From Streptomyces cellulosae (GTDB lineage Bacteria; Actinomycetota; Actinomycetes; Streptomycetales; Streptomycetaceae): DNA of 64,000 bases. The stretch is from positions 89,449 to 153,448 of the forward strand of contig BNBH01000010.1 in the NCBI GenBank assembly GCA_014655195.1, in the 5' to 3' direction. The notes below the pieces were generated by a model. It made no database searches, was not told the DNA's origin, and worked only from the letters and a program-made list of their open reading frames with translations. Positions 8,429-17,998 of the stretch are shown in pieces (position 1 is the first letter of the stretch; each line of letters begins with the position of its first letter). The translations under genes were made by a program, and so were the position numbers.

Positions 8429-9288
8429 GCGCCACCGGCACCACCGCGCTGCGCCCCCGCCTGCTGGGCCGGGCCACCGTCAACGCCGTCGTCGCGATCT
8501 CCGTGCTCTACACCCTGCTGCCCGTGCTGTGGCTGGTGCTCGCCGCCGCCAAGAACCGCGACGCCCTCTTCGGCAGCGACCTGCTCTCCCTGAGCGGCTT
8601 CTCCTTCGGGCAGAACCTCACCGACCTGTTCGCCATGGACGGCGGCCTGTACGGACGCTGGTACGTCAACAGCCTGCTGTACGCGGTGCTCGGCGCCGCC
8701 GTCGGCGCGCTGGTGAGCGTCGCCTGCGGCTACGCCTTCGACAAGTACCGCTTCCGGCACAAGGAGAAGCTGTTCGGCCTGGTCCTCGCCGCCGTCATGG
8801 TGCCGCAGACGGTGCTCGCCCTGCCGCTGTACCTGATGGCCTCCGGGGCCGGGCTGGTCAACACCTTCTGGGCGGTGTTCATCCCCGTCCTCTTCAACCC
8901 GTTCGGCGTCTACCTCGGCCGCATCTTCAGCCAGGGCTACGTCCCCGACGAGGTGCTGGAGGCCGCCCGCATCGACGGCGCCGGCGAACTCACCATGTAC
9001 GCGCGGGTCGCGCTGCGGATGCTGGGACCCGGACTGGTCACCGTGTTCCTGTTCCAGCTCACCGCCATCTGGAACAACTTCTTCCTGCCCATGGTGATGC
9101 TCTCCGACCAGGACCTGTACCCGGTCAGCCTCGGCCTGTACGCGTGGAACAGCTCCGCGTCCGTCTCACCCGAGTACTACCCCGTGGTCATCATGGGTTC
9201 GCTGCTCGCCGTGGTGCCGCTGATCCTCGCCTTCGTCCTGCTCCAGCGCTTCTGGCGCAGCGGTCTGACCGCCGGCGCCGTGAAGTGA
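8425..9288 (+). CDS. ABC sugar transporter permease, MalG/UgpE type
   Basis: Second permease half, 287 residues and six hydrophobic helices. The EAA loop reads EAARIDGAG near residue 178. The C-terminal region (FVLLQRFWRSGLTAGAVK) matches the family's usual ending. It overlaps the upstream permease by ATGA and is followed after 28 bp by the 2-hydroxyacid dehydrogenase gene, so transport and metabolism are in one transcription unit. It would pair with the upstream permease and an ATPase encoded elsewhere. Confidence 0.92.
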   Translation: MSATGTTALRPRLLGRATVNAVVAISVLYTLLPVLWLVLAAAKNRDALFGSDLLSLSGFSFGQNLTDLFAMDGGLYGRWYVNSLLYAVLGAAVGALVSVACGYAFDKYRFRHKEKLFGLVLAAVMVPQTVLALPLYLMASGAGLVNTFWAVFIPVLFNPFGVYLGRIFSQGYVPDEVLEAARIDGAGELTMYARVALRMLGPGLVTVFLFQLTAIWNNFFLPMVMLSDQDLYPVSLGLYAWNSSASVSPEYYPVVIMGSLLAVVPLILAFVLLQRFWRSGLTAGAVK

Positions 9289-9316
9289 ACGCCCACGCAA
9301 GGAGTCACCGCACCAC

Positions 9317-10339
9317 ATGACCGAGCCCACGCCCGGCCCCCGTCCCCGCGCCGCCCTCGCCATGTCCGCGGGCGCCGCCTCCGCCGTCCTCGGCCCCGAG
9401 TCGCGCGCCGCCCTCGACGCCCTGTGCGACCTCGCCCCCACGGTGCTGGAGGACTTCACCATCCCCGCCGCCCGTGCCGTGCTCGCCGACGTCGAACTGC
9501 TCGTCACCGGCTGGGGCTGTCCGCCCCTGGACGACGACGTGCTGCGGGCGGCGCCCCGGCTGCGGGCGGTCGTGCACACCGCCGGCAGTGTCCGCGGCCA
9601 TGTCACCGACGCCTGCTGGGACCGCGGTGTCGAGGTGTCGTCCGCCGCCGCGGCCAACGCCGTCCCCGTCGCCGAGTACACGCTCGCGATGATCCTCCTC
9701 ACCGGCAAACGGGTCCTGGAGAGCGCCCGCGAGTACCGCGCCTCCCGCACCCGCGCCGACTGGCTGCACACCCCCCGCACGGTCGGCAACCACCGCCGTA
9801 CCGTCGGCATCCTCTCCGCGTCCCTCATCGGCCGCCGCGTGATCGACCTGCTCCGCCCGCACGACGTCGACGTACTGCTGCACGACCCGTACGTCGACGA
9901 GGCCGAGGCCGCCCGGCTCGGCGTGCGCGGCGTCGGACTCGCCGAGCTGTTCCGGCTGAGCGACACCGTCAGCGTCCACACCCCGCTGCTGCCCGAGACC
10001 CGCGGCCTGGTCTCCCGGGAGCTGATCGGCTCCATGCGGCCCGGCGCCGTGCTCATCAACACCGCACGCGGCGCGGTCCTCGACCAGGACGCGCTCACCG
10101 ACGCCGCCCTCGCCGGCCGCATCCGCGCCGTGCTCGACGTGACCGAACCCGAAGTCCTCCCGCCCGACCACCCGTTGTGGGACTGCGACCACGTCCTCAT
10201 CACCCCGCACCTCGCCGGCTCGCAGGGCAACGAGTGGCGCCGACTCGCCGACACCGCCGTCTCCGAGGTCGCCCGCTGGGCAGCCGGAGAGGGCTTCCTG
10301 CACCCCGTCCGACGCGAAAGGCTGGCCTTCCTCGCATGA
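9317..10339 (+). CDS. D-isomer-specific 2-hydroxyacid dehydrogenase family protein
   Basis: 340-residue NAD(P)-dependent oxidoreductase fold. C-terminal catalytic elements are visible: NTARGAVLDQDAL (Arg region), VTEPEVLPPDHPLW (Glu region) and LITPHLAGS with the catalytic His near 300. The Rossmann loop, usually VGIVGxGxIG, here reads VGILSASLIGRRV, so the glycine pair is replaced by Ser-Ala-Ser; dinucleotide binding may be altered. It lies between the sugar permeases and the DUF2264 gene and overlaps the latter by 4 bp. Probably reduces or oxidises a sugar-derived 2-keto or 2-hydroxy acid; the substrate cannot be read from sequence. Confidence 0.85.
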   Translation: MTEPTPGPRPRAALAMSAGAASAVLGPESRAALDALCDLAPTVLEDFTIPAARAVLADVELLVTGWGCPPLDDDVLRAAPRLRAVVHTAGSVRGHVTDACWDRGVEVSSAAAANAVPVAEYTLAMILLTGKRVLESAREYRASRTRADWLHTPRTVGNHRRTVGILSASLIGRRVIDLLRPHDVDVLLHDPYVDEAEAARLGVRGVGLAELFRLSDTVSVHTPLLPETRGLVSRELIGSMRPGAVLINTARGAVLDQDALTDAALAGRIRAVLDVTEPEVLPPDHPLWDCDHVLITPHLAGSQGNEWRRLADTAVSEVARWAAGEGFLHPVRRERLAFLA

Positions 10340-12237
10340 GCATCCCGTTCGAACTGCCCGCCGACGACCACGACATCAGTCCCCGCACCGGATACACCCG
10401 GGCCCACTGGGAGGCGGTGGCGGACGGGCTGCTCACGGCCGCCTGGCGCTGGGCCACCCCGGCCGGCGCCCTGCTGCACCTGCCCGGCCGCCCCTCCCGC
10501 TCGGGCGTGCGCTCCGACGGCCTCGAAGGGTACGCCCGGACGTTCCTCGCCGCCGCCTTCCGCGTCGCGGGCGCCGACGGTGACGACCCGCGGAACCTGC
10601 TGGAGCGGTACGCGGCAGGTCTGGCCGCCGGCACCCGCACCCCCGGCCGTGACGACACCGAGTCCTGGCCCGAGATCCTCGACTTCGACGTCCAGGGCCA
10701 GCCCATGGTGGAGTCCGCGTCCGTCGCCCTCGGCTTGAGGCTCACCGCGCCCTGGCTGTGGGACAAGATCGACTCCGGTGTGCAGGACCGCGCCGAGGAG
10801 TGGCTGCGCGGCGCGCTGCGGCACACCCCCGCGCCCAACAACTGGTACCTCTTCCCGTACACCGTCGCCGGGTTCCTGGAGTCCGTCGGCCGGGGCGACG
10901 CCGAGACCGCCGCCGCCCGGGAGCGGGCGCTGGACCTGCTGGAGAGCTGGTACCGCGGCGACGGCTGGTACGCCGACGGCGACGGACGCGCCTTCGACCA
11001 CTACAACGGCTGGGCCCTGCACCTCTACCCGGTCCTCGACGCCCACCTCGCGGGGGATGCCGACGCCCTCGCCCACCACGGCGGACGCCTCCGCGCCCAC
11101 CTCGACGGCTTCTCCCTGATGTTCGGCGCGGACGGCGCCCCGCTCCACTACGGCCGCTCGCTCACATACCGCTTCGCCGCCTCCGCCGCCGTGTCACTGG
11201 GTGCGGTCACCGGGCACACCCCGCTGACGCCGGGTGCCTCCCGCCGCATCGTGAGCGGCAGCCTGCGCCACTTCCTCGACCGGGGCGCGCTCAACCCCGA
11301 CGGGCTGCTGTCCCTCGGCTGGTACGGCCCGCACGAGGCGAGCCTCCAGGAGTATTCAGGGCCCGCCTCGCCGTACTGGGCGTCGAAGGCGTTCGTCGCG
11401 CTGCTCGCCCCCGCGGACCACGCCCTGTGGACGGACACCGAGGAGCCCGCCCCGGTGGAGGAGACCGACCGGGTGCTGTCCCTGCCCGGACCCGGCCTGC
11501 TCCTGCAGTCCACCCGCGCCGACGGCACCGTACGGCTGCACAACCACGGCAGCGACCATGTGCGGCCGCACGAGGGGGAGTGGGCGGCCGACGACGACCC
11601 GCACTACGGCCGCCTGGCGTACTCCACCCGCACCGGACCCACCGCCCCGGCGAACGTCGCCGACAACCATCTGTCGGTGGAGGTGGCCGGGCGGCCCAGT
11701 GTGCGCCGCCGCGTCCACCCCCTGGGCGCGGGACACGGCGACGGCTGGGGCTGGGCCGCCTCCTGGCACCGGCCGGTGTTCGCCGCGGGCCCGCCGATGG
11801 TGCCGGGCCTGACGGTCGAGAGCGTCACCGTCGCGCACGGCGGTCTGGAGTTGCGCGCACATCGCGTGGTGGGGGCGCCGCCCGGATCACGGGTCACCCT
11901 CACCGGCTGGGCCACCGGCCCGGAGGAGCCGACGGTCTCCGCCCTGCACGGCCTGTACGGCTGGGACACCCCGGCCCCGGAGACGCTCCCGGCGCCCCAG
12001 GGCACCGCCTGGACCCCCTGGGCGCACGTGCCCCGCCTCACCGGCGGCTGCGGCGGCACCACCGTGCACCTCGCCCTGGCGTCCCTGACCACCGGCCCCG
12101 ACGCGCCGTCTCCGGAGGACGCGGTGACCGATGTGCGGGTGGAGGACGGGACCGTGGAGGTGACGTGGGCGGCGGACGGCTCCCGCACCCGCGTCTCGTT
12201 CGGGCGGCCGTTGGAGGTGCGCCACACGCGCCCGTAG
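10336..12237 (+). CDS. DUF2264 family protein, putative carbohydrate-active enzyme
   Basis: 633 residues with DUF2264 hallmarks: DGLEGYARTFL near 60, ILDFDVQGQPMVESA near 115, NNWYLFPYTVAGFLE near 170 and DGWYADGDGRAFDHYNGWALH near 215-235 (shown here in part). The N-terminal 400 residues look like an (alpha/alpha)-barrel and the rest a beta-sandwich, as in polysaccharide lyases and unsaturated glycosyl hydrolases, but no function is established for the family that I can cite. No signal peptide, so it acts on imported material. Translationally coupled (ATGA) to the dehydrogenase and last in the ABC operon. Intracellular processing of an imported, perhaps uronate-containing oligosaccharide is inference. 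Confidence 0.85.
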   Translation: MSIPFELPADDHDISPRTGYTRAHWEAVADGLLTAAWRWATPAGALLHLPGRPSRSGVRSDGLEGYARTFLAAAFRVAGADGDDPRNLLERYAAGLAAGTRTPGRDDTESWPEILDFDVQGQPMVESASVALGLRLTAPWLWDKIDSGVQDRAEEWLRGALRHTPAPNNWYLFPYTVAGFLESVGRGDAETAAARERALDLLESWYRGDGWYADGDGRAFDHYNGWALHLYPVLDAHLAGDADALAHHGGRLRAHLDGFSLMFGADGAPLHYGRSLTYRFAASAAVSLGAVTGHTPLTPGASRRIVSGSLRHFLDRGALNPDGLLSLGWYGPHEASLQEYSGPASPYWASKAFVALLAPADHALWTDTEEPAPVEETDRVLSLPGPGLLLQSTRADGTVRLHNHGSDHVRPHEGEWAADDDPHYGRLAYSTRTGPTAPANVADNHLSVEVAGRPSVRRRVHPLGAGHGDGWGWAASWHRPVFAAGPPMVPGLTVESVTVAHGGLELRAHRVVGAPPGSRVTLTGWATGPEEPTVSALHGLYGWDTPAPETLPAPQGTAWTPWAHVPRLTGGCGGTTVHLALASLTTGPDAPSPEDAVTDVRVEDGTVEVTWAADGSRTRVSFGRPLEVRHTRP

Positions 12238-12253
12238 CCGCGGCCGGCCGGCC

Positions 12254-13198
12254 TCAGGACTGTGCGTCCGCCGCACGCTCCGGGGCCGGCACGCCGTTGT
12301 CGGGCGCGGTGTAGAACACCGAGGTGCCCTGCTTGCCGCGCTGGGCCTGGTTGCGCGCGACCAGGCCCTCCAGGGTGGAGCGGATCACCGTCACCTTGAT
12401 GGTGCGTTCGGGATGCGCCTGGCCCAGCGCCGTGGCGACCTCCGCCGCCGAACGGGGCTCCTTCTGCTCGTCCAGATGACGGCGCACCAGGTCCACCAGC
12501 TTCGGCGTGTCGCCCTGGGCGGACTCCGCGGCCTTGGCCGGCGCCTTCACCGCGGACGCCTTCCCGGCGGGCTTGGGGGTGGCGGGCTTGCGCGCCGACC
12601 TGGCGCCGGTGGCCTTCGCCGAGCCGGCGGGCTTCGACCCGCCGTTGGCCTTCGCCGTGCTGCCGGCCTTGGCGGCACCGGCGGTCTTGGCGGCACCCAC
12701 GGCCTTCGTCGAGCCGCCCTCCTTCGTGGCACCACCCGACTTCGCGGACGCGGCGCTCTGGCCCGCACCGCCCGCCGACACCTTCTTCCGCTTCGGCTTC
12801 TCCGCCTCCGACTCGACCGCGCCGCGGCCGCGCGGCGCGGGCACGGTCGCGCGTCCGGACCCGGCGGTCTCCTCCGCCGGCTCGGCGGACTCGTCCTCCG
12901 AGGGCTCGCTGACCGAAGCGGACTCAGCGACCGCGCTGTCCCCGACGGCCTCCGCCGAGGAAGCGCCCTCCGCGGCGGAAACGGCGTCAGCCGGGGGCCC
13001 CGCCGCCAGATCCAGCGCCTGCTGCATCTTCACCAGCAACGCATGGTCCCGCCGAAGCGCCTCCAACTGCTGCTGCAGCTCGGCGATCTCGGCGCCGACC
13101 CGCTCCTGCTCCTTGGCGTTGCGCTCGAGGTCGTTCGCGACCTGGGCGACGTACTGCGACGTGAGATCGGTGGTGGCGACGGTCGAGTGGTCGGACAT
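12254..13198 (-). CDS. Histone-H1-like Ala/Lys-rich protein with coiled coil and C-terminal winged helix
   Basis: 314 residues in three parts. Residues 15-60 form a coiled coil (ANDLERNAKEQERVGAEIAE, then LQQQLEALRRDHALLVKMQ). Residues 65-220 are low-complexity, first acidic, then AAKTAGAAKAGSTAKA-type repeats like bacterial H1-type proteins. Residues 225-300 resemble a small winged helix (KLVDLVRRHLDEQ, SAAEVATALGQAHPERTIKV). This build suggests a DNA-binding, nucleoid-associated or regulatory protein. The start is ATG 13198 (MSDHSTVATTDL) with AAAGGACG upstream; longer in-frame starts have no ribosome site. Converges on the DUF2264 gene with 16 bp between them. Confidence 0.7.
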   Translation of the reverse strand: MSDHSTVATTDLTSQYVAQVANDLERNAKEQERVGAEIAELQQQLEALRRDHALLVKMQQALDLAAGPPADAVSAAEGASSAEAVGDSAVAESASVSEPSEDESAEPAEETAGSGRATVPAPRGRGAVESEAEKPKRKKVSAGGAGQSAASAKSGGATKEGGSTKAVGAAKTAGAAKAGSTAKANGGSKPAGSAKATGARSARKPATPKPAGKASAVKAPAKAAESAQGDTPKLVDLVRRHLDEQKEPRSAAEVATALGQAHPERTIKVTVIRSTLEGLVARNQAQRGKQGTSVFYTAPDNGVPAPERAADAQS

Positions 13199-13514
13199 GA
13201 GGGCGTCCTTTCGTCGTGTGGTCTGCCGGTGGCCAGTCATGGTACGGCCGGGCGGGGTTGACCGTTTCTCCTCCGCGGCCTCCCGCAGGGACGCCCGGTT
13301 GACGCCCGTGAGGCGCGAGGTGCCGCCGTTTCCTTCCGGACGCTGTGTCCACGCCATTGACAAGTGATGCGCGAGCCGGAAACTTCAAAGCGAGAGCCGC
13401 AAGAAATGAACGACGTCCCGCAAATATCGAATCGGGCGTCGGCAATCCTCGGCAGGTCACCGGGCTGCCCGGGTGGCCGCGCGCCCTCAGCACCCGCCGT
13501 GGAACGAGGACTTC
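13199..13514. other. Divergent intergenic region between the H1-like gene and the GH87-type gene
   Basis: This 316-bp gap must hold both promoters. It contains an AT-richer island at about 13361-13450 (runs such as AACTTCAAAGCGAG and GCAAATATCGAATC), unusual for this sequence. No gene, clear -35/-10 pair or operator could be fixed. Confidence 0.5.
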
Positions 13515-16500
13515 ATGAGACGACGCACGCGTTTCGGCCTGCGTACGATCACCGGCCTGCTCCTGGCCGGCCTGGTCGCCGCCGGTCTCCCACCCGCTAC
13601 GGCCGGCGCGGCCGCCGAGGCCGTCCGCGGACCCGACCTGGCGCTCGGCAGAAGCGCCACGGCCACCGGGTCCCATCCCGAACACCCCGCCACCAACATC
13701 ACCGACGGCAGTCAACTCACCTACTGGGAAGGCCCCTTGGGTGACTTCCCGCAGTCCGTGCGCCTCGACCTGGGCGCCACGGTCGGCGTCGACGAGGTCG
13801 TGCTGAAGCTGCCGGCCTCCTGGGAGGCGCGCACTCAGACCCTGGCCGTGGAGGGCAGCACCGACGGTACGTCGTTCACCGCGCTGTCCGCCTCGGCCGC
13901 CCACCGCTTCGACCCCGACCGGGCCAACACCGTCACGCTCACCTTCCCGGCCCGCGACGTACGCCATCTCCGCGTCCGCGTCACCGCCAACACCGGCTGG
14001 AACGCCGCCCAGCTGTCCGCGCTCGAGGTGTACGGCGAGGACGGAGGAGGGGGACCGGAGCAGCCGCCGGCCGACGGAACCAATCTGGCCCTCGGCAAAC
14101 CCGCCGAGGCGACCTCCACGATTCACTCCTTCGTGGCAGCCAACGCCACCGACGGGCGCGTCGACACCTACTGGGAGTCGGCCGGTCACCCCGCCACGCT
14201 CACCGTCCACCTCGGCGCCGAGGCCGACGTCACCGCCGTCGTGGTGAAGCTGAACCCGGACGCGGCATGGGAGCGGCGCACCCAGAGCATCGAGGTCCTC
14301 GGACGTGACGGCTCGTCCAGCGCCTACACCACGCTCAAGGCCCGCGCCGACCACACCTTCGACCCGGCGGGCAACGGCAACAGCGTCACCATCCCCGTCA
14401 CCGGACGTGCCGCCGACGTCCAGCTCAAGTTCGCGCACAATACGGCCGGTTACGGCGCCCAGGTCGCCGAGCTGGAGGTCCGGGGCACGGCCGCGCCCAA
14501 CCCCGACCTGACCGTCACCGCCCTCGACTGGACCCCCGCCGCACCCACGGAGACGGACCCGGTCACCGTCCGCGCCACCGTGCGCAACGCCGGCACCGCC
14601 CAGTCCGCCGCCGCGACCGTGAACGTCAGCCTGGAGGGCACCGTCGTGGGCAGCGCACCCGTCGCCGGGCTCGCCCCGGGCGCCACCGCCACGGTGTCGG
14701 TGGACGCGGGCGCCCGCGCGAGGGGCAGTTACACCGTGTCCGCCGTGGTCGACCCCACGGACACCGTCCCCGAACTGGACGAGACCAACAACAGCCGTAC
14801 CGCTTCCCAGAAGCTGACCGTCGCGCAGAGCCCCGGCCCCGACCTGGAGGTGACCGGCATCCGCACCAGCCCGGCCACCCCCGCCGTCGGCGCTTCGGTG
14901 TCGTTCACCGTCTCCGTGCACAACCGGGGTACCTCACCCGCCCCCGCCGGTTCGGTCACCCGGCTCACCGTCGCCGGGCGCACCCTCGACGGGGTCACGG
15001 GGGCGGTCGCCGCCGGCGCCACCGCCGAGATCGCCGTCGCCGGCACCTGGACCGCCACGGCGGGCCCCGCCGTCCTCACCGCCACCGCGGACGCCACCGG
15101 CACCGTCACCGAGACCGACGAGCACAACAACGTCCTCAGCCGGTCGATCGTCGTCGGCCGTGGCGCAGCCGTCCCGTACACCGAGTACGAGGCGGAGGAC
15201 GGCGCCTACCGGGGTACCCTGCTGACCGCCGACGCCCGACGCACCTTCGGCCACACCAACTTCGCCACCGAGTCCTCCGGCCGTCAGTCCGTCAGGCTCG
15301 ACTCCACCGGCCAGTACGTCGAGTTCACCTCCACCGACGCCACCAACTCGATCGTCGTGCGCAACTCCATCCCCGACGCCCCGGGCGGCGGAGGCACCGA
15401 GGCCACGCTCAGCCTCTACGCCGACGGGCAGTTCGTGCAGAAGCTGGGCCTCAGCTCCAAGCACAGCTGGCTGTACGGCAGGACCGACGATCCCGAAGGA
15501 CTCACCAACACGCCCCGGACCGACGCGCGCCGCCTCTTCGACGAGTCCCACGCGCTGCTCGTCGACACCTACCCGGCCGGCACCGTGTTCCGGCTCCAGC
15601 GCGACGCCGACGACAGCGCCGCCTTCTACGTCGTCGACCTGATCGACCTGGAGCAGGTGGCCCCGCCCGCCGAGAAGCCCGCGGGATGCGTCTCGATCAC
15701 CGAGTACGGCGCCGTCCCCAACGACGGCATCGACGACACCGCCGCGATCCAGCGCGCCGTCACCGCCGACCAGCGGGGCGAGATCGGCTGCGTGTGGATC
15801 CCGGCGGGGCAGTGGCGGCAGGAGCAGAAGATCCTCGCCGACGATCCGCTGGACCGCGGACAGTTCAACCAGGTCGGCATCCGCGACGTCACCGTCCGGG
15901 GCGCCGGCATGTGGCACTCCCAGCTGTACACGCTGACGCCCCCGCACCAGGCGGGCGGCATCAACCACCCGCACGAGGGCAACTTCGGCTTCGACATCGA
16001 CGACAACACGAAGATCTCCGACCTCGCCATCTTCGGCTCCGGCACCATCCGGGGCGGCGACGGGGGCGCCGAGGGCGGAGTCGGCCTCAACGGGCGCTTC
16101 GGCAGGAACACCCGCATCAGCAACGTGTGGATCGAACACGCCAACGTCGGCGTCTGGGCCGGCCGCGACTACTCCGACATCCCCGAGCTGTGGAACCCCG
16201 CCGACGGACTGGAGTTCACCGGCATGCGGATCCGCAACACCTACGCGGACGGCATCAACCTCACCAACGGCAGCCACGACTCCACCGTGACCAACTCGTC
16301 GTTCCGCAACACCGGCGACGACGCCCTCGCCGTGTGGTCCAGCAAGTACGTCAAGAACCCGGCGACCGACACCGGCCACGACAACCACTTCCGCAACAAC
16401 ACCGTGCAACTGCCCTGGCGCGCCAACGGCATCGCGATCTACGGAGGCCACGGCAACACGGTCGAGAACAACCTCGTGTACGACACCATGAACTACCCGG

Positions 16501-16901
16501 GCATCATGCTGGCCACCGACCACGACCCCACGCCGTTCTCCGGGCAGACCCTGATCGCCGGCAACGGGCTGTACCGCACCGGCGGGGCCTTCTGGAACGA
16601 GGACCAGGAGTTCGGCGCCATCACCCTGTTCGCCCAGGGACCCGACATCCCCGGCGTGGTCATCCGCGACACCGACATCCACGACTCGACGTACGACGGC
16701 ATCCAGTTCAAGACCGGTGGCGGCGCCATGCCGGACGTGCGGATCTCGGACGTCACCATCAGCAAGTCGAACAACGGCTCCGGCATCCTCGCCATGAGCG
16801 GGGCACGGGGCAGCGCCACCCTGACGAACGTCACCATCACCGGATCGGCCGAAGGGGACGTGCTGATCGAACCCGGTTCCACCTTCGTGATCAACCGGTA
16901 G
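13515..16901 (+). CDS. Secreted multidomain glycoside hydrolase, GH87-type (alpha-1,3-glucanase/mycodextranase-like)
   Basis: 1128 residues. A signal peptide (MRRRTRFGLRTITG, cleavage near 32) is followed by two discoidin/F5-F8C domains (about 35-175 and 188-325), two CARDB domains (about 329-435 and 441-540, each starting PDL.VT), a CBM6/35-like domain (from YEAEDGAYRG, 557-715) and a right-handed beta-helix (724-1128) opening CVSITEYGAVPNDG. The helix contains NTGDDALAVW near 934, matching the Asp pair of GH87 catalytic sites. Such enzymes cut alpha-1,3-glucan of fungal walls or mutan. Pectate-lyase-like activity is an alternative because the fold is shared. ATG 13515 has GAGGA four bases upstream. 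Monocistronic, closed by a strong hairpin. Confidence 0.85.
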   Translation: MRRRTRFGLRTITGLLLAGLVAAGLPPATAGAAAEAVRGPDLALGRSATATGSHPEHPATNITDGSQLTYWEGPLGDFPQSVRLDLGATVGVDEVVLKLPASWEARTQTLAVEGSTDGTSFTALSASAAHRFDPDRANTVTLTFPARDVRHLRVRVTANTGWNAAQLSALEVYGEDGGGGPEQPPADGTNLALGKPAEATSTIHSFVAANATDGRVDTYWESAGHPATLTVHLGAEADVTAVVVKLNPDAAWERRTQSIEVLGRDGSSSAYTTLKARADHTFDPAGNGNSVTIPVTGRAADVQLKFAHNTAGYGAQVAELEVRGTAAPNPDLTVTALDWTPAAPTETDPVTVRATVRNAGTAQSAAATVNVSLEGTVVGSAPVAGLAPGATATVSVDAGARARGSYTVSAVVDPTDTVPELDETNNSRTASQKLTVAQSPGPDLEVTGIRTSPATPAVGASVSFTVSVHNRGTSPAPAGSVTRLTVAGRTLDGVTGAVAAGATAEIAVAGTWTATAGPAVLTATADATGTVTETDEHNNVLSRSIVVGRGAAVPYTEYEAEDGAYRGTLLTADARRTFGHTNFATESSGRQSVRLDSTGQYVEFTSTDATNSIVVRNSIPDAPGGGGTEATLSLYADGQFVQKLGLSSKHSWLYGRTDDPEGLTNTPRTDARRLFDESHALLVDTYPAGTVFRLQRDADDSAAFYVVDLIDLEQVAPPAEKPAGCVSITEYGAVPNDGIDDTAAIQRAVTADQRGEIGCVWIPAGQWRQEQKILADDPLDRGQFNQVGIRDVTVRGAGMWHSQLYTLTPPHQAGGINHPHEGNFGFDIDDNTKISDLAIFGSGTIRGGDGGAEGGVGLNGRFGRNTRISNVWIEHANVGVWAGRDYSDIPELWNPADGLEFTGMRIRNTYADGINLTNGSHDSTVTNSSFRNTGDDALAVWSSKYVKNPATDTGHDNHFRNNTVQLPWRANGIAIYGGHGNTVENNLVYDTMNYPGIMLATDHDPTPFSGQTLIAGNGLYRTGGAFWNEDQEFGAITLFAQGPDIPGVVIRDTDIHDSTYDGIQFKTGGGAMPDVRISDVTISKSNNGSGILAMSGARGSATLTNVTITGSAEGDVLIEPGSTFVINR

Positions 16902-16929
16902 GCGTTCACACGCCGATTGCTCCGTCCGG

Positions 16930-16962
16930 CGGGCCCGCACCCCACGCGAGGGTGCGGGCCCG
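16930..16962 (+). terminator. Hairpin terminator after the GH87-type gene
   Basis: A perfect 13-bp stem (CGGGCCCGCACCC with its complement) and a 7-base loop, 28 bp past the stop. It has no T-run, as is usual for Streptomyces terminators. Confidence 0.75.
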
Positions 16963-17097
16963 TCACCCGTGCGGCCCCTTGCCGGAAGGCGCCCCGCCGC
17001 GGGCGGCACCGGTTGCGGACGGCGCAGACGGGGGACTTCGCGCGGACGCGCGCGAGGAGCCAAGGCGATCCCGGCGGGACGAGGCCAGGCTGAGTCC

Positions 17098-17982
17098 ATG
17101 GCTTCATCGATCGACTGCCCGGACCGTGCGCCCCGCGCCGTGTCCGGCGCCGCCCGGCGACCGTCCGCCGGACCCGTCCGCCTCCGTACCGGGGTGCGGC
17201 CGCGGGCCGTCGTGCTCATCGTCGTCGCCGTCCTCGCCGCCCTCACCGGGTGCGGGCCGGGCGGCACCTTCGGCGCGCGGGACGACCCCGCCGCCACCGG
17301 CACCACGGCGCGCGAGCACCCGTCCGCGACCGCCCCCGCGGCCGGCGCGCCCGGAGCGGCCGGCACCGCGCAGGGCCGCCCGGCCACCGAGGCGCCCGCG
17401 GTGATCCCCGGCCTCGGCCCCCGCACCCGGGCCTGGATCCCGGACGACGCCCGCCAGGTGGTCGTGGTCACCGGACGCGACCGGAACGCCAACCAGTCCC
17501 GGGCCGTGCTGTACCGCCACACCGGCACCGGCTGGCAGGCAGGCCCGGTGTGGCCCGCCCGCAACGCGCTGCGCGGCTGGACCGACGACCACTGGGCCGG
17601 CGACCTGCGCTCGCCCATCGGCGTCCACAGCCTCTCCGACGCCGGCGGACTGCTCCCCGACCCCGGCACCCGGCTGCCCTACGACCGGTCCGACGGCTTC
17701 GCCGTCAGCGGCACCGGGTTCGAAGGTGAGCCGCTGGAAGGGTCGTTCGACTACGTCGTCGCCATCGACTACAACCGCGTACCCGGCACCTCCCCGCTGG
17801 ACCTGACCCGGCCGCTGGGCGCCGACCGGGGCGGCGGCATCTGGCTGCACGTCGACCACGACGGCCCCACCCAGGGCTGCGTGAGCCTCAAGAAGCAGCA
17901 CATGCGGGCCCTCCTGCTCGCCCTCGACCCCGCGCTGCACCCGGTGGTCGTCATGGGCGACGCCGCGTCCCTGCGTGAATGA
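17098..17982 (+). CDS. L,D-transpeptidase-like (YkuD) lipoprotein
   Basis: 294 residues with a hydrophobic segment VVLIVVAVLAALTGC; the lipobox LTGC gives Cys52 as the lipidation site. After a Pro/Ala/Thr linker, the C-terminal domain (about 110-294) carries the YkuD-type active-site signature HVDHDGPTQGCVSL with catalytic Cys near residue 261. The family cross-links peptidoglycan between diaminopimelates or attaches proteins to it; a hydrolase-like variant is possible since the usual substrate-binding domains are absent. ATG 17098 was chosen because it yields the expected N terminus. Faces a convergent hydrolase gene with 16 bp between stops. Confidence 0.8.
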   Translation: MASSIDCPDRAPRAVSGAARRPSAGPVRLRTGVRPRAVVLIVVAVLAALTGCGPGGTFGARDDPAATGTTAREHPSATAPAAGAPGAAGTAQGRPATEAPAVIPGLGPRTRAWIPDDARQVVVVTGRDRNANQSRAVLYRHTGTGWQAGPVWPARNALRGWTDDHWAGDLRSPIGVHSLSDAGGLLPDPGTRLPYDRSDGFAVSGTGFEGEPLEGSFDYVVAIDYNRVPGTSPLDLTRPLGADRGGGIWLHVDHDGPTQGCVSLKKQHMRALLLALDPALHPVVVMGDAASLRE

Positions 17983-17998
17983 CCGCCGCCCCGCCGGG

